Of a DNA stretch of 64,000 nucleotides, positions 12,219 through 23,048 are shown piece after piece; within the stretch, counting starts at the first letter, position 1, and each line of letters opens with the position of its first letter. The notes under the pieces were generated by a model that made no database searches, was not told the origin of the DNA, and saw only the letters and a list, made by a program, of their open reading frames with translations. The translations under genes were made by a program, and so were the position numbers. Source of the DNA: Peribolospora baueri. Its lineage: Eukaryota > Basidiomycota > Peribolosporomycetes > Peribolosporales > Peribolosporaceae. The stretch is taken from NCBI GenBank assembly GCA_029717555.1, contig JAMDHS010000021.1, positions 124,001-188,000 on the forward strand. Direction: 5' to 3'.

Positions 12219-12814
12219 TCACACCAACACGTCCAAGATGCGTCCGGCGTTGTATGCTACATCGAGATCTGGCTCGTAGAGAAACGCAGGAAGATCAAAG
12301 TCTCCCTCATCCCGCGCATGATCCTCTCTGCCGCCGTCGCCCAAGTAAGCGGGAGGCTGCATGGTGCTCCGCAGGACGAGCCACACCGCATCCGCGTTCA
12401 CCTCGGCGAGCTCGAGATAGACCCTGCGCGCGGACAGCTGGATCTCGTCGTCCTGTCGGACGTCGAGGAAAACGCGCAGACGGAGGCACAGCTCCCATGT
12501 CAGCGCGTCCTGTATTGGCACGCGGCTCACCACCGCGCCCAGGGTGCTCAATATGGAGCGGTGGAGGCGGTGGGAGATGGTGTGCCTCGTGCCGCCGCCG
12601 CCTCCAATCCTTCGAGCGCCCTGGGCAACGTGAAACGGGAACGCGGACTTGCGGTCCTTCTCCATCTGAGCGTCGAGCAATCGCCGCAAGCGAGGCCAGG
12701 CATCGTCGATGATGCGCTTCGACACAAAGTCGCCCACGTGCTGGGCCAGGCTCTCTAAGAGGGCGCACGCCTCGGCGACGACGAACGGCTCCTCCTTCCG
12801 CGGCGTAGCGGTCG

Positions 12815-12851
<37 letters not shown>

Positions 12852-15800
12852 TCGCCGAGGACCACCCGCGTCCGGCGCTGCGGAAGAGGCGAGCCGGTTC
12901 ATTATGTACGGCCAGGTGCGATGTACGAGCGGCAGGAGATCGCCTTCCCTGCCAGACAAGGCTAGGACGGGAACGGCGTGAGCGAACAAGGCGAGGACAC
13001 GGGCGCGAAGGAAGGCGGACGGATGACTGAGGAAGGGCAGCGCTTTCTCCAAGATCTCCACGCATACCTGCTGTGCTCGCGTCGGTGGAGGCGCCGGCCG
13101 GTCGTTGTCGACGTCGTCCTTGACGGTCGACGTAGGGTCGGCCTCTGCGATCGCCTCATCGACGCCTTCGAGCGGCCCTTCGAGGTGGGGCAAGTCGTCC
13201 CGCTCGATCTTCTCCGCGTCCTCCCGCGTCGCCCATTCCTCGACCCACGCCTCCAACGAGTCCAAGTCCTCCGACGGCTTGGGAATGTCTCGAGTGACGC
13301 GCGCGAGGAGTTTCGACTCTCTCCGTACCCTCGCCTCGCCGCCATCCGCGTGGTCGGCCATGGTGGCCACGACGGCGTCGAGGACGGCCAGGAGTGTGGA
13401 GCAAAGCTCGTGATAGCCGTGATAGTCGTCCAAGGCGTCAAAGATGTCGTCGACGATGTCGTGAACCATCGGCACCACCTCCTTGCCGACCAGTCGCACG
13501 CACTCGATGAGCACCAGAGGCGCCTCTTTCTCCAAGCGAGCGTTGACCATGAGACGCTGAGAGACGGCGTTGATGACGTAGTCGACGTTGTCGAGCACGA
13601 GGTTGCGCGGCGCCGCGTAGGCGCAAGAGGCGGATATGGACGACAGCGCGCGCTCGGCGGTGGTGCGAAGGAAGAAGGAGGGCGAAGAGAGCTGGGAAAG
13701 GACGGGGTAGAGGGCGTGGATGAGAAGCGGGCGGAAGCCGGAGCCGAGGATGTGCGCACACACGGCAAGCAAGCGAAGACTCAAGGCGGAGGAGACGACG
13801 CGTTGTGAGGTGAATCGGCGCTCGGCGGCCTCCCTCTGTGACGCTCCTGCCGCCGAAGCGACCGCGGTGTTCTGTCGATCGAGAAGCGTGGTGAGCGCGC
13901 TGGGGCCTCTGACATGCTCGACGGCGGTGACCGACGCTTCCTCCTCCTCGTCCTCGCCTGGCCGCTTGGACGAGAAGGCTTGCTGACCGTCGACGAAATC
14001 CTCATCATCCTCGTCCAAGCGAAGCACCTGATCGACGACCTCGCGCGCCAGTCGATGCAGCGCCGTCCTCCGCGCCTTGACGACGCGGGCGTCGTCATCG
14101 CCCGCGTATCCTTCGCCGATCCCATCGGCAAGACCTTGGAGCAAGCGCTCGACGACAAACAAAGCAGAAGCGCCACGTTCGACGTGCCCAGGTCCGCGCA
14201 TGCGACGGGCGACGTCGAGAAAGTGCTGGACAAGGAAGAACGTGCGCTCGGGCTTGACTGCCGGCCGGGACCTCTGGGCGGGCGCGAAGGCGGAGGAAAA
14301 GGAGACGGGCTGACCGCCGGCAGCAGCCCACGCGGCCGTACCGAGGAGTGTGAGCGTGCGAGAGAGTTGTCGTTGCGCGTCGGAAGAGCGCAGGTGGAGA
14401 AGGCGTAATGGCGGGAATGACGCTTCGACGGTCGAAGGATGCGACTCGGGTTCGCCCTGATCCGGGCCCTGGAGGAGCGGGTGGTAGCCGACGCCCAAAG
14501 TGGACCACGCGCGCCGATCCGCGTCCGCTCCACCATGTGCGCCGGGGACGACGACAGCAGGCTCGCCTTGGAGCTCCAAGCACGCCAGCAAGCTCCAGCC
14601 CCATTTTTCCACCCCGCCTTGAGGGCCGAGCGCGTCCAACCCACGGGGCGCGCCGACGAAAACGAGGTCTCCGGAAGGGAGGGCGGGTGAGATGAAGAGG
14701 TCGACAAGACTCTCCATCCGCTTCGCCGCCTCGATCACTTTCTCGTCATCGTGGCGGAACGTCGAGGCGGCGACGCTCTCCATGGCGTCCTTGAGGATGC
14801 GCTCGAGGAGAGGCGCCAGACGTCGTGCCGTCCTCGTCCTCGTCTCGTCGGCGACGAGAGAGCGCGGAACGAAAAAGATGCTCCGCAGGGCCGACCGGGC
14901 GGTATGTTGCACCTCGAGCGACGAGGCATCGGCGGAGAGGAGGAGGAGCCATTCGAGGAGCGTCTGGAGGCCTCTATTCACGTGTTGTGCCGCATCCTGC
15001 TCCAGCTCCTGAGGGCCGGCCTCGTCGACAAAGGCGGACCAGCCGGAGGCGGAAGCAAGGAGGACGTCGCGGGCCGCTTCGGCGAGGGCTCGACGTGCGA
15101 GGGGAGAAGGGTGTGATCGGAGGGGGGCGATGGAGCGCAGAGCGAGCGACACTCTGGGGAGGGTGCTGCGCAGCCAAGAGTAGGTGAGGGGAGGAGCGAA
15201 GGAAGATATCTGGGGCTGTGCGGGCGAAGGCGAAGGCGAGGGCGAAGGCGGGCGTGGGGAAGGCGGAGGGGGCCGCGAGTCGAGCGCCTCGGTCGTCTGC
15301 ATCGCTTGGCACTCACGCCTCTCGACCTCGTCGGCGACGCGTGCCAAATCCTCGAGCTTCTCGATCTTGCCGCCGACATCCGGCGCACCGTGGTCGCGCT
15401 CCTGCTCGATGATGTCGAAAACGACTTGATCGCCGACGGCGTCTCGCACAAGTGAGACGAATACGTCGAGGCCCTTTGTGACGAGCTGGGCGTTGGCCCA
15501 CCCTGCGCCGGAGCTGCTGGGGGGTAGACCGAGCGAGGTGGAGTAGGAGGAGGAGGAGGAAGCGGAGGCTGGTGGAGGGCGGGAGCGATTGAGAAGCACT
15601 CTGCAGAGTGCACTGATGGTGCCGGGCAAGAAGACGGCGAGGAGCTGGGCGTGGGTAAGCGGTTGGGGGTGGGAAGAAGACGAAAAAGAAAGGGAGGGGG
15701 CCGGTTGGAGATAGGTTTCGAAGAGGAGGCGGAGGAGATCGAGGGCGGCGGTGCGGAGGCGGAGGAGGCGTTGGTCGCGCACGACGTCCAAGAGGGCGAC

Positions 15801-16826
15801 GACGGTGTGTCCGAGAGTGGCCCTCGAGGCGAGCGAGGAAATGGCGCGACGGACGAGCTGGGGCGGGGGGTAGATCGGCTTTTCCTTGTCCTTTTCCTTG
15901 TCCTTGGACTCCGACTCGCTCCCCGGCCCGAGCAGATCGTCCAAAGAAGGCAGCGGCGACACGCCATCCCACTCCCACTCCATCCCTCTCTCCTTCTCCC
16001 CCTCGTCAGCCCCTTGAGCGCGCTCGGACCTAGTGCGAAGGAGTTGGAACATAAACTCGACCGCCGCCGCCTTGGTCTCCTCGCTCGTCCCTTCCCCATC
16101 GCCGACGGCGCCTGGCGCTCCTCGAATAGCGATCAGCGCCAACATCCACAACTCCTCCCACACCTCCGGCTGCCCCTCCCCATCGCCCACGAGCCCGGCC
16201 AAGGACGTCCACCACTCCTCCGCCAACACCCCAAGCACGCCGAATACGCCCTCCAACACGCGGTCCGGCAGCCCTAGCCCCGGGCCTAGCCCCAGCGGCG
16301 GTGCCGACGCCGACGCCGACGCCGACTCCGACGCGTCCGCCTGGCGCCCGCGTGCGGGGGCGTTGCGCTGAAGAAGAGCGGAAATGGGAAAAAAGATATA
16401 GTGAATGAGCGAAGGGGTCAAGACGACCTTTCGGGTTCGCGCGGGGAGCGAGTCGAGGGTGCGTCGGAGGGCGGAGAGGTGGGAGAGGAGGGCTGGTAGG
16501 ATGGAAGGGTGGAGGGAGGAGAAGGAGAGGATAGAGACGCAGATGGGCTTGACCTGCAGAGAGGAAAGGAGAACAAATCGACCGGTCGTTCCCCCGCTAG
16601 TCAGCCGACGACTCCGACGCTCCAAGATAAGAGAAGGAAAACAAAAAGAAGGGGAGGAAAGAAGGAAACGCACCTTGGCAAAGACCTGCTTCCTCAGCAC
16701 CTCCCTCGCCATCACCTCCCCGTCCCCGTCTATACCGGCGCCTCCGGGCCTCCTCGCAAAGGGCCCCTCCAGGCCTCCGACTTCGCCGGACGGACGACCT
16801 CCATCACCGCCGAACAAGCTGACCAT
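12219..16826 (-). CDS. TTI1: TTI1, Tel2-interacting protein 1 (TTT complex)
   Basis: This HEAT-repeat scaffold of the Tel2-Tti1-Tti2 complex helps Hsp90 fold and stabilise PIKK kinases (TOR, ATM/Tel1, ATR/Mec1). The frame is open for 1535 codons, but 16554-16673 is almost certainly an intron (GTGCGT donor, TCTGCAG acceptor, 120 bases, in frame). The protein is then about 1495 residues, joining FAK to VKPICVSILSF. Diagnostic C-terminal HEAT segments are LRTTAERALSSISASCAY, DNVDYVINAVSQRLM, APLVLIECVRLVGKEVVP, LPFLSHPSAFLRARVLALFA and VVAEACALLESLAQHVGDFV. Long low-complexity Ser/Pro/Arg linkers, and an alanine run coded by a GCC repeat (12817-12850), swell it beyond the usual 1000-1100 residues. 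Confidence 0.9.
12817..12850. repeat. (GCC)11 trinucleotide repeat inside TTI1
   Basis: A perfect GCC/GGC microsatellite encodes about 11-12 alanines in TTI1. It preserves the frame, so length variants should be tolerated between strains. Confidence 0.9.
16554..16673 (-). other. In-frame, stop-free intron of TTI1
   Basis: The donor AAG|GTGCGT is at 16673 and the acceptor CTGCAG|GTC at 16554, with a pyrimidine-rich tract before the acceptor. Its length is 120 bases with no stop, so retention would insert 40 residues near residue 50. The inserted sequence is rich in Ser/Arg and Phe and does not look like a conserved TTI1 segment, which favours splicing. Confidence 0.75.
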
Positions 16827-17567
16827 GAAAGAATCGTTGGACGCGCGCGCACGGACGGACGGGGACGGACGAGGTGATCGGTCGTCATGCTCAATTCAAC
16901 GACCGGCGGTGATCGAAGGCGACTTTAGTATTATTCAGTGCTGCGGCCCGCTGCTGGACCACCTGCGCACAGACCACCTAAGCCAGCGAGCGGAAACCGT
17001 GGGCCGGTTCGCTCTTCACGAGTCTTCCGCGCGCTTCACTTCTCCCATCTTCATATTCCATAACGCTCCTACACGGACGGCAAAACGTACATGCGTGCGA
17101 AAGCCGAGGAACAGGACAGCGTTCGCGAGCGTGATATTGTCGATTTTTCATGGCGGACGACCTTACGACGGGGCGGCAGCGCCAGTTAAAACAACCAAGG
17201 TGGTCCAAGGTGAGTCCGACGGGGGGACAAGAGATCGGAGGGATCAAGAAAACTACCGCAAATCCTTCAGCCGTTCCAGCGCCGCTCTTTGAGTCTTCCT
17301 TCTCTTCCTGAGCGGTCTTTTGTAAAAAGGCCACGCGCCCCACGCGCCCCTTGGTCGCCTGACTCAAGGGATGGAGGAGCGCATGGGGTAAGGCATCCCG
17401 TGGGGGGACGAGTGGGCATCGTGGACCGATCCGGGCACACTCTGGGGCTCGTCCGACGTGGTCCCACTCTCTTCATACCGTGTCACCGTCGTGCGGACCT
17501 GAGCGAATCCGAGCGTCGAGCGGTCGAATTGAGTGACGCGCGCTGGCGAGTATCGAAACGCTCTCTC
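16827..17567. other. Intergenic, TTI1 promoter and 3' end of DUF6534 gene
   Basis: This space of 741 bases lies between two minus-strand genes. The reading frames present on both strands lack splice logic and family motifs. I see no gene. Confidence 0.5.
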
Positions 17568-18890
17568 TTAGCTCACCTCAACTTGGACTGGTAGCTGACC
17601 ATGCCCGCGGGGAGAAGAGGACGGGATGACGGCGACGTCGTTGTTTTCGCCAGAACGATGATCGGCCTTGGCGATGGCGTCATCGAGCTCAAACTGGGCG
17701 TAGGGGTGAGCACGGGGGATGGAGTGGAGGCCCAGTTCGTCGTCGCCTAGGCGGCCGCCTAGGCGCGGGAGACGCGAGCCGGTGCGGTCGGAGCGATCAT
17801 AGGTACCGGTCATGAGCGAGGGCGCGTTGGAGGCGTCGCGTCCGGAGCGCGAGTTGAGGAGGGCAAGCATCTGAGGTGGGCGGAACGAGGTCAGGCGGCG
17901 TCAGGAGGAGCGTGAGCGGGCGTAGAGACGCACCGAATTGGAGTAGACTGGATGGGAGAGACGAAAGAAAAGAAAGAAAAGGGGTGAGATGGGACGACGA
18001 CGACGACCAGTCGGTCAAGGGCTCACTCTTGGGTAGTAAAAAACTGAGCGTCATGTGGTACGTTGTGGTCTACAAAGCCAAAGGACAAGAAGACGAGTGA
18101 GGGCGACGGACAACGGAAGAGAAATGGAGGACAACGACGCACCTTCCAGACGCAGAGGACGATGGCATCGAGGATCTGGAGGGTGGCGGTGGTCATACCG
18201 GTCTCGACGGTGATCCTTATGAGCCTGGAGAGGATCGAGTCGGTAGCCTTGAAGCCGGTCCTGCTGCTGAAGAGCTTGACGGACATGATGATGCAGATGA
18301 GGACGTCGGCGACGGCGGCGCCGACGAGCCAGATGATGGCGGCGGTGTCGATGCGGGCAAAGGTGGTGAGGGTGGCACCGGCGGCTTCCTGGGTAACAAC
18401 GATGGCGGCGGCGAGCTGGAGGAGGGTCATGGCGATGATGGGCGTGGCGAGGATCCAGCCCCTGGTGGGGCCCATGAGGGCGATGATGCGGGAACAGTAG
18501 AATGCGTGGACGATGTTGGCGATGATGGCGTCGAAGACGGGCGTGGCGACGACGCCGGGTCCGGGAACCGCGATGACGGAGGGGTCGCCGACGGCCAAGA
18601 CGGAGTACCTCCAGCCGGAGGTGGTCATGACGACGAACGATTCGGCGGCGTCGATGAGAAAGAGGAGGAGGACGAGGCCTCGGAGGGTTTTTGGGTCCTT
18701 GGAGAAGTTCTGAAAGTAGAAGTAGCTGGGGGGGAAGAGAAGCGTGAGACGAGGACGAGAGAAGGAGGAGAAGCGAATGAATGGCTGACCTCTGGCAGAC
18801 GAAGATGCCCCAGAAGAAAAAGTTCCAGACGACGCCTAGGAAGGGCGGGCCGACGATCTTGGTGAATTCGACGGGGGGAATGCTGTCCAT
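17568..18890 (-). CDS. DUF6534-type seven-transmembrane protein
   Basis: This integral membrane protein of unknown function belongs to a family greatly expanded in basidiomycetes. Exon 1 (18790-18890) opens MDSIPPVEFTKIVGPPFLG with a first span ending at a Cys-Gln. The next exon (from 18725 down) gives spans in DAAESFVVMTTSGWRYS, a long ANIVHAFYCSRIIAL segment, ILATPIIAMTLLQLAAAIVV, TAAIIWLVGAAVADVLICII, and SRLIRITVETGMTTATLQIL. The family's LTVETG-like signature is clear. Short exons then lead to the typical tail PKIYSNSMLALLNSR, followed by a hydrophilic C-terminus. The final stop at 17568-17570 may instead lie beyond another splice, because GTGAGC sits just before it. A receptor-like role is often supposed but unproven. 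Confidence 0.8.
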
Positions 18891-19162
18891 GTTGACGAAG
18901 CGGTGGGAGGCGACTACGAGAGAGGTGGGAGGGAGGGAAAGAGCGAGGCGACGAGGTGGGGGAGCGTCGAGAAAGTCGACGGGGCGTAGGCGACGTTGGA
19001 CGAAGGTCTTGCGGGCGGGTGGACGCTTTTATGCCGTTGTCGCCGTCGACCTTGACGACGGCGGGCTTCATTGCTTTGGGTCTGTTCTCGTCGTCGTCGT
19101 CGTCGCAGTCGTTCCTTCTTTATTTTAATGCAATATCCATTAATGTATGTTCTATTATTCCA

Positions 19163-19179
19163 ATAACTGGAACAGTTAT
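19163..19179. repeat. Short hairpin, 7-bp stem
   Basis: ATAACTG, a three-base loop GAA, and CAGTTAT form a perfect 7-bp stem in an AT-rich patch. Confidence 0.8.
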
Positions 19180-19664
19180 AGTCAGTCACAGTCGCAGTTG
19201 CAGACTGGCAGGAAGGGGGTGAAGTGGACAGCGCAGGGGAGACGCAGGCTGGGATCGACGGGGGTCTCGCGCTGGCTAGGCTGGGTGAAGGCAAGGAAGT
19301 GAGAAGAAGCAAAGGAAGAAAGAAGAGAAGGAACGAAGCAGGCCCTCGTTCCTCCTCGCAGGCCGTCGAAGTCGAAGGCAGTCGCTGTGCGAGCGAGGGA
19401 GCGGCCAAGCAAGGGGTGCCGCCTGTCCGGTCCGACATACGCAGGGAGATGAACGGGGGAGGGAGAAATAAGTGCCTTGGTGGGACGGAAAGGAAGGGCT
19501 TCCACGATGGCACACGTGGAGCGCAGCCGATCGAATCGAGCGTCGTTCTATAGAAGAGATAGCGGCGGTGCTAGCTGTGTGTTCTACGCCCATCTGCATC
19601 TACCATGCTGACTAGCGTGGGCGTGCAGTGCATCTCACCGTCTGCATCACTTTCCCGCTTTTTA

Positions 19665-19709
19665 TTTTCTTTTCAGGGACGAAAAGAAAAACCGCGCTGC
19701 GCGCAGCGC
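19665..19709. repeat. Paired inverted repeats
   Basis: TTTTCTTTT (19665-19673) and AAAAGAAAA (19682-19690) form a perfect 9-bp inverted repeat with an 8-base loop. Four bases later, GCGCTGCGCGCAGCGC (19694-19709) is a perfect 16-base palindrome. AT-rich DNA follows. The role is unknown. Confidence 0.8.
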
Positions 19710-20497
19710 ACAAATTAGATAAAAGCTCCGCGCCAAATTTAATATTAACGCACGCGTCGTAAAATTTACTTAGTTCGCTAGCTCCGCCGCTGCCGCAGTG
19801 GTGTGCTGTGTGCCCTGCCTCTGTACCTCGTACCTCGTACCTCAGCGCCGTGGAGTACGAGGCGACGTTGGCAGCTAAGGCACCGCCCGCTCTCCATCAT
19901 CGTCCACCTACCATCGCTCCATTTACCGCCGCTCGCTCGCTGGCGTGAGACGGACGGACGGACGGACGAACGGGCTTGTTACAGACCGTCGTCAAGCTTC
20001 GGTACGCAAATTCCGAGCACTGCTCGAATCGCAAGTCAGCACTAGTCTTTGTTGATGCTTCCGACTTCTGCCGTTGTTCCACGAGCTTTCATGCCACCTC
20101 ACTCCGAGTTGTCACAGCTTGTCATTCAAGCTCAGTCCCATCAGTTCTACCGCAGTCCTCTATCATAGTATCTTAGTTCTACCATGGTTCTACCACAGTC
20201 TTCTGAATTAAGTCTTGTTGATTCCAACCACACCTGTCTGTGGCATCCGTGACATGATCACTGCTACCTTTGACATTATCACCGCCGTCGGTGACAGGCT
20301 GGCTCCATGAGGCAAGACCAATCAAGACGCCAAGCCTCGTTTTGCCGTTCGCCCGGCAGGAAACCGCCCGCGTCAGCGCCAGCGGCACCACCACGCCTCG
20401 TGTCCCTCCCTCCCGCCCTCCACCCAGGCAGGCTTCATAAGGCCCCCCTCATCGCCTCGCCCCTCCTTCTCTTCTCCTCACTCTCGCCACTCCCACC

Positions 20498-22785
20498 ATG
20501 TCCAGCCCAGCCTTCCCCCGCCTTAACGCCCTCCGCACCATCATCAACCGCTCCCTAGACGTCTTCGAGCAAGAGCTCGCTAACCTAGGCCTCTCCGAGC
20601 CCGTACCCACCGACCCCGAATCCCATGTGAGCCCGGAGAGAAAGAAAGACAAGACAGGCGAGGCCAGTCAGCTTACCTCGCTTTCCCTTCAGCCGTTTGA
20701 CGACCCGGCGTACCTCCTTCCGCCTCGCCTCTACGAGGCCCGTAGGTTGCTCGTCGCCAGCACCAGCATGCTCAAGTCCATCGTCGACCCCGCATCGGAG
20801 CAGGTCTTTGACATTTGGAATTCGGTCCGTTTTTTTTTGCCACCACTCCCTGACTCGTCTCGTCTTCGTCCTCTCCTCTCACCTTTCTTCTTCTTCCCTT
20901 CCAGATGTCCGACGCCTCCGCCCTCAACGTCGTCGTCCACGCTCGCGTCGCCGATGTCCTCGCAGACAACGACGTCGACCCTCGCCTCGGTCTCCCCGCC
21001 GCCGAGATCGGAGAGCGCACGGGCGTCAACGCCGATAAGCTCGGTGAGCGCCAACGCACCCACATTGTCCGAAAGCACATCCTCATCTTTCCCCTTCCCG
21101 GCCTTCTTCTTCTTCCAGTTCACTTTATTAGGGCACTCGCCACCCAGAATATCTTCACTGAGACCGAGCCCAATGTGGTGAGCCTGCCCTGGCCACCGTC
21201 TTTTCTCTCCCCGGCCCAAGTTCACGCCCCTGCCTTCTCTGTCTCTCTCTGTTTCTCTCTGTCTCTTTCTCTTTCTCTTTCTCTTTCTCTCTCTCTCCAG
21301 TTTGCCAACACGCGGCTCTCCCTCTTCTTGCGCCATGACCAGCCGGTCGCCGCCATGGTTCGCGCCCTGTGCGTGTATGCGCTCCCTTGGCCTTGATCCG
21401 CATCCCTCGCTCATGCCAACCGCTCCTCTGCGCCCGTCCTCAGCACGCTCATGTGCAGCCGTTTCGTCCAAGCTTCTTGGTAAGCCCTCTCCGTCTTGTC
21501 CTTTTCCCCTCCCGAACCCGCTTCTGACCCGATTTCGCACCCAGGGAGACGCTTTCTGACCCAAAGACGGCCCACTCGCACGAGCACGACGACGGCCCCT
21601 TCCGCAAAGCCATGGGCACCAACGGCGGCCTCTATGAATACATGGCTCAGCATCCCACCACGCTCAAGGACTTTGGTGCGTTCCAGCCTCTCGTCCCGTA
21701 CGATATCTTTTCACGCCCTCACCCGTTCGTCGCTCGCCATCGTTTACAGCCTTTGGCCTCAACGCGTGGGGCGCAGCCTCGAACCCGGGCCTCATCAATG
21801 ACTACCCCTGGGAAGAGCTCGGCAAAAAGACCGTCGTTGACATTGGCGGCGGACACGGCACGCTCACCATTCCCCTCATCGAGAAGCACCCCAACCTCAG
21901 CCTCGTCTTGCAGGACCGTCCCGAGGTGTGCGAGAGGGCTAAGGAGGTGAGCCCCATCTTTCGGAACGGAGCGCGACCGACCGAGACCGACACTCGCTCG
22001 TCGCCCCCAGGTCCTCCAAGCAAGTATGCCCGACGCCGTCGAGAGCGGCCGCATCGTCTGTGAGGCGCACGACTTTTTCAAGACGCAGCCCAGAAAGGGT
22101 GACGAATACGTCTACGTCATGCGGTGGTGCATGTGAGCTCATGACACCCGTCCCGTTCCCCCGAAGCGTCCATTCATCTCTCACCTCGCCTCTCCCCGTC
22201 TCGTACAGTCACAACTGGGGCCAGAGGGAGTGTGTGCAGATGTTGCGCGCCGTGCGCGAGAGCATGACCCCTACGTCCAAGTTGATCATTTGCGAGGTCG
22301 TCCTCGACCAGGCTGGCGTCGCTTCTCCTGACATTTCCGTGGAGGAGACCCTCGATCGCGTCGATCGCCTGCCTGGCACTGGCCAGAGCGGCAGGTACGA
22401 GGCTGTGCAGGCGCCTTGGCCTTTGACAAAGAACTTTGGCGAAGCCGGCAAGAGGGTTCGTGTCGTCGCGACTCGGTTCGATCGGCCAGCACGCTAACCT
22501 CTTGTCCTTTCCTTCTATGCCATATTCGTCAGGCCGAGCTCTCCGACGTGCTCATGTTCAACATTGTTCACGGCATGGAGCGCACCAGAGAGCAGTTCGA
22601 GGACCTGGCCGAGCAGTCCGGCCTTGAGGTGAGTGGGGGAGCTCGGCTCGACACACGTGGTATAGAGACGACGGCTGACGCGTTGCGTCGGCCACACCCC
22701 GCAGATCGCCAAGATCTGGCCGGTCCGGGCCGACAAGTGTGGGATCATCGAGTTCAAGGTCAAGAGTGGCGCCAACGGCGCCTGA
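20498..22785 (+). CDS. SAM-dependent O-methyltransferase (COMT-like)
   Basis: This small-molecule O-methyltransferase is of the dimerising plant-COMT/fungal type. At least ten exons are read in one continuous frame. The N-terminal dimerisation part includes SDASALNVVVHARVADVLAD and GLPAAEIGERTGVNADKL, a winged-helix-like segment. NGGLYEYMAQHPTTLKDF and AWGAASNPGLINDYPW precede the SAM-binding glycine loop VVDIGGGHGTLTIPL. The catalytic-base region reads MRWCIHNWG, with the His where the family has LHDW/LHNW. The C-terminus is IIEFKVKSGANGA. A CT-rich microsatellite fills an intron near 21236-21300. Substrates of fungal members are usually phenolics or polyketides. No biosynthetic partner genes are adjacent. 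Confidence 0.88.
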
Positions 22786-23048
22786 CTGCGGGGCCATTGT
22801 CTCTTTTATCATTTTTCTTGTCCGTCGCGAGAGAATGCTTGTGCCTGTGCCTCGACGTCTCGTCAACGATACTCGTTTCTGTATAAGCACGTGTGGATTC
22901 AAGTCTGGAAGAATTATGAGCTGCGCTCCAGTGCTGTACTGTACATGTAGTGCTCTTGCGTAAGCGATCGCAGCGCGTCCTCTCTCTCCCCATGCTCTCG
23001 CCTTGTCGTCATCGCCTTCTGCCTTGCTTGCTTGCTTCCTTGGCCTCG

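Larger units (their letters stand above)
18891..20497. promoter_or_regulatory. Divergent intergenic region with AT-rich patches and hairpins
   Basis: These 1.6 kb separate the start codons of the DUF6534 gene (minus) and the O-methyltransferase (plus). They are unusually long for this window. Contents are a GTC-rich tract near 19088-19110, an AT-rich patch with a short palindrome (19163-19179), a GACG-type repeat near 19949-19972, and an AT-rich stretch with strong inverted repeats (19665-19709). A stretch near 20140-20205 repeats the words TTCTACC and CAGTC. I see no credible exon. The minus-strand frame at 18914-19513 starts well but has no family content. Confidence 0.5.

Noticed and set aside
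12978-13808. Long plus-strand open frames (up to about 276 codons) opposite TTI1, also at 11212-12165 opposite the amidohydrolase
   Set aside because: They mirror the coding strand of real genes; GC-rich codon use keeps opposite frames open. They contain no family motifs and only composition-driven Arg/Ala/Gly runs.
18914-19513. 199-codon minus-strand frame with a Leu-rich stretch upstream of the DUF6534 gene
   Set aside because: It resembles a signal-anchor by chance (CT-rich DNA), ends in repeat-coded Arg runs, and has no homology I can see; more likely 5' leader and promoter.
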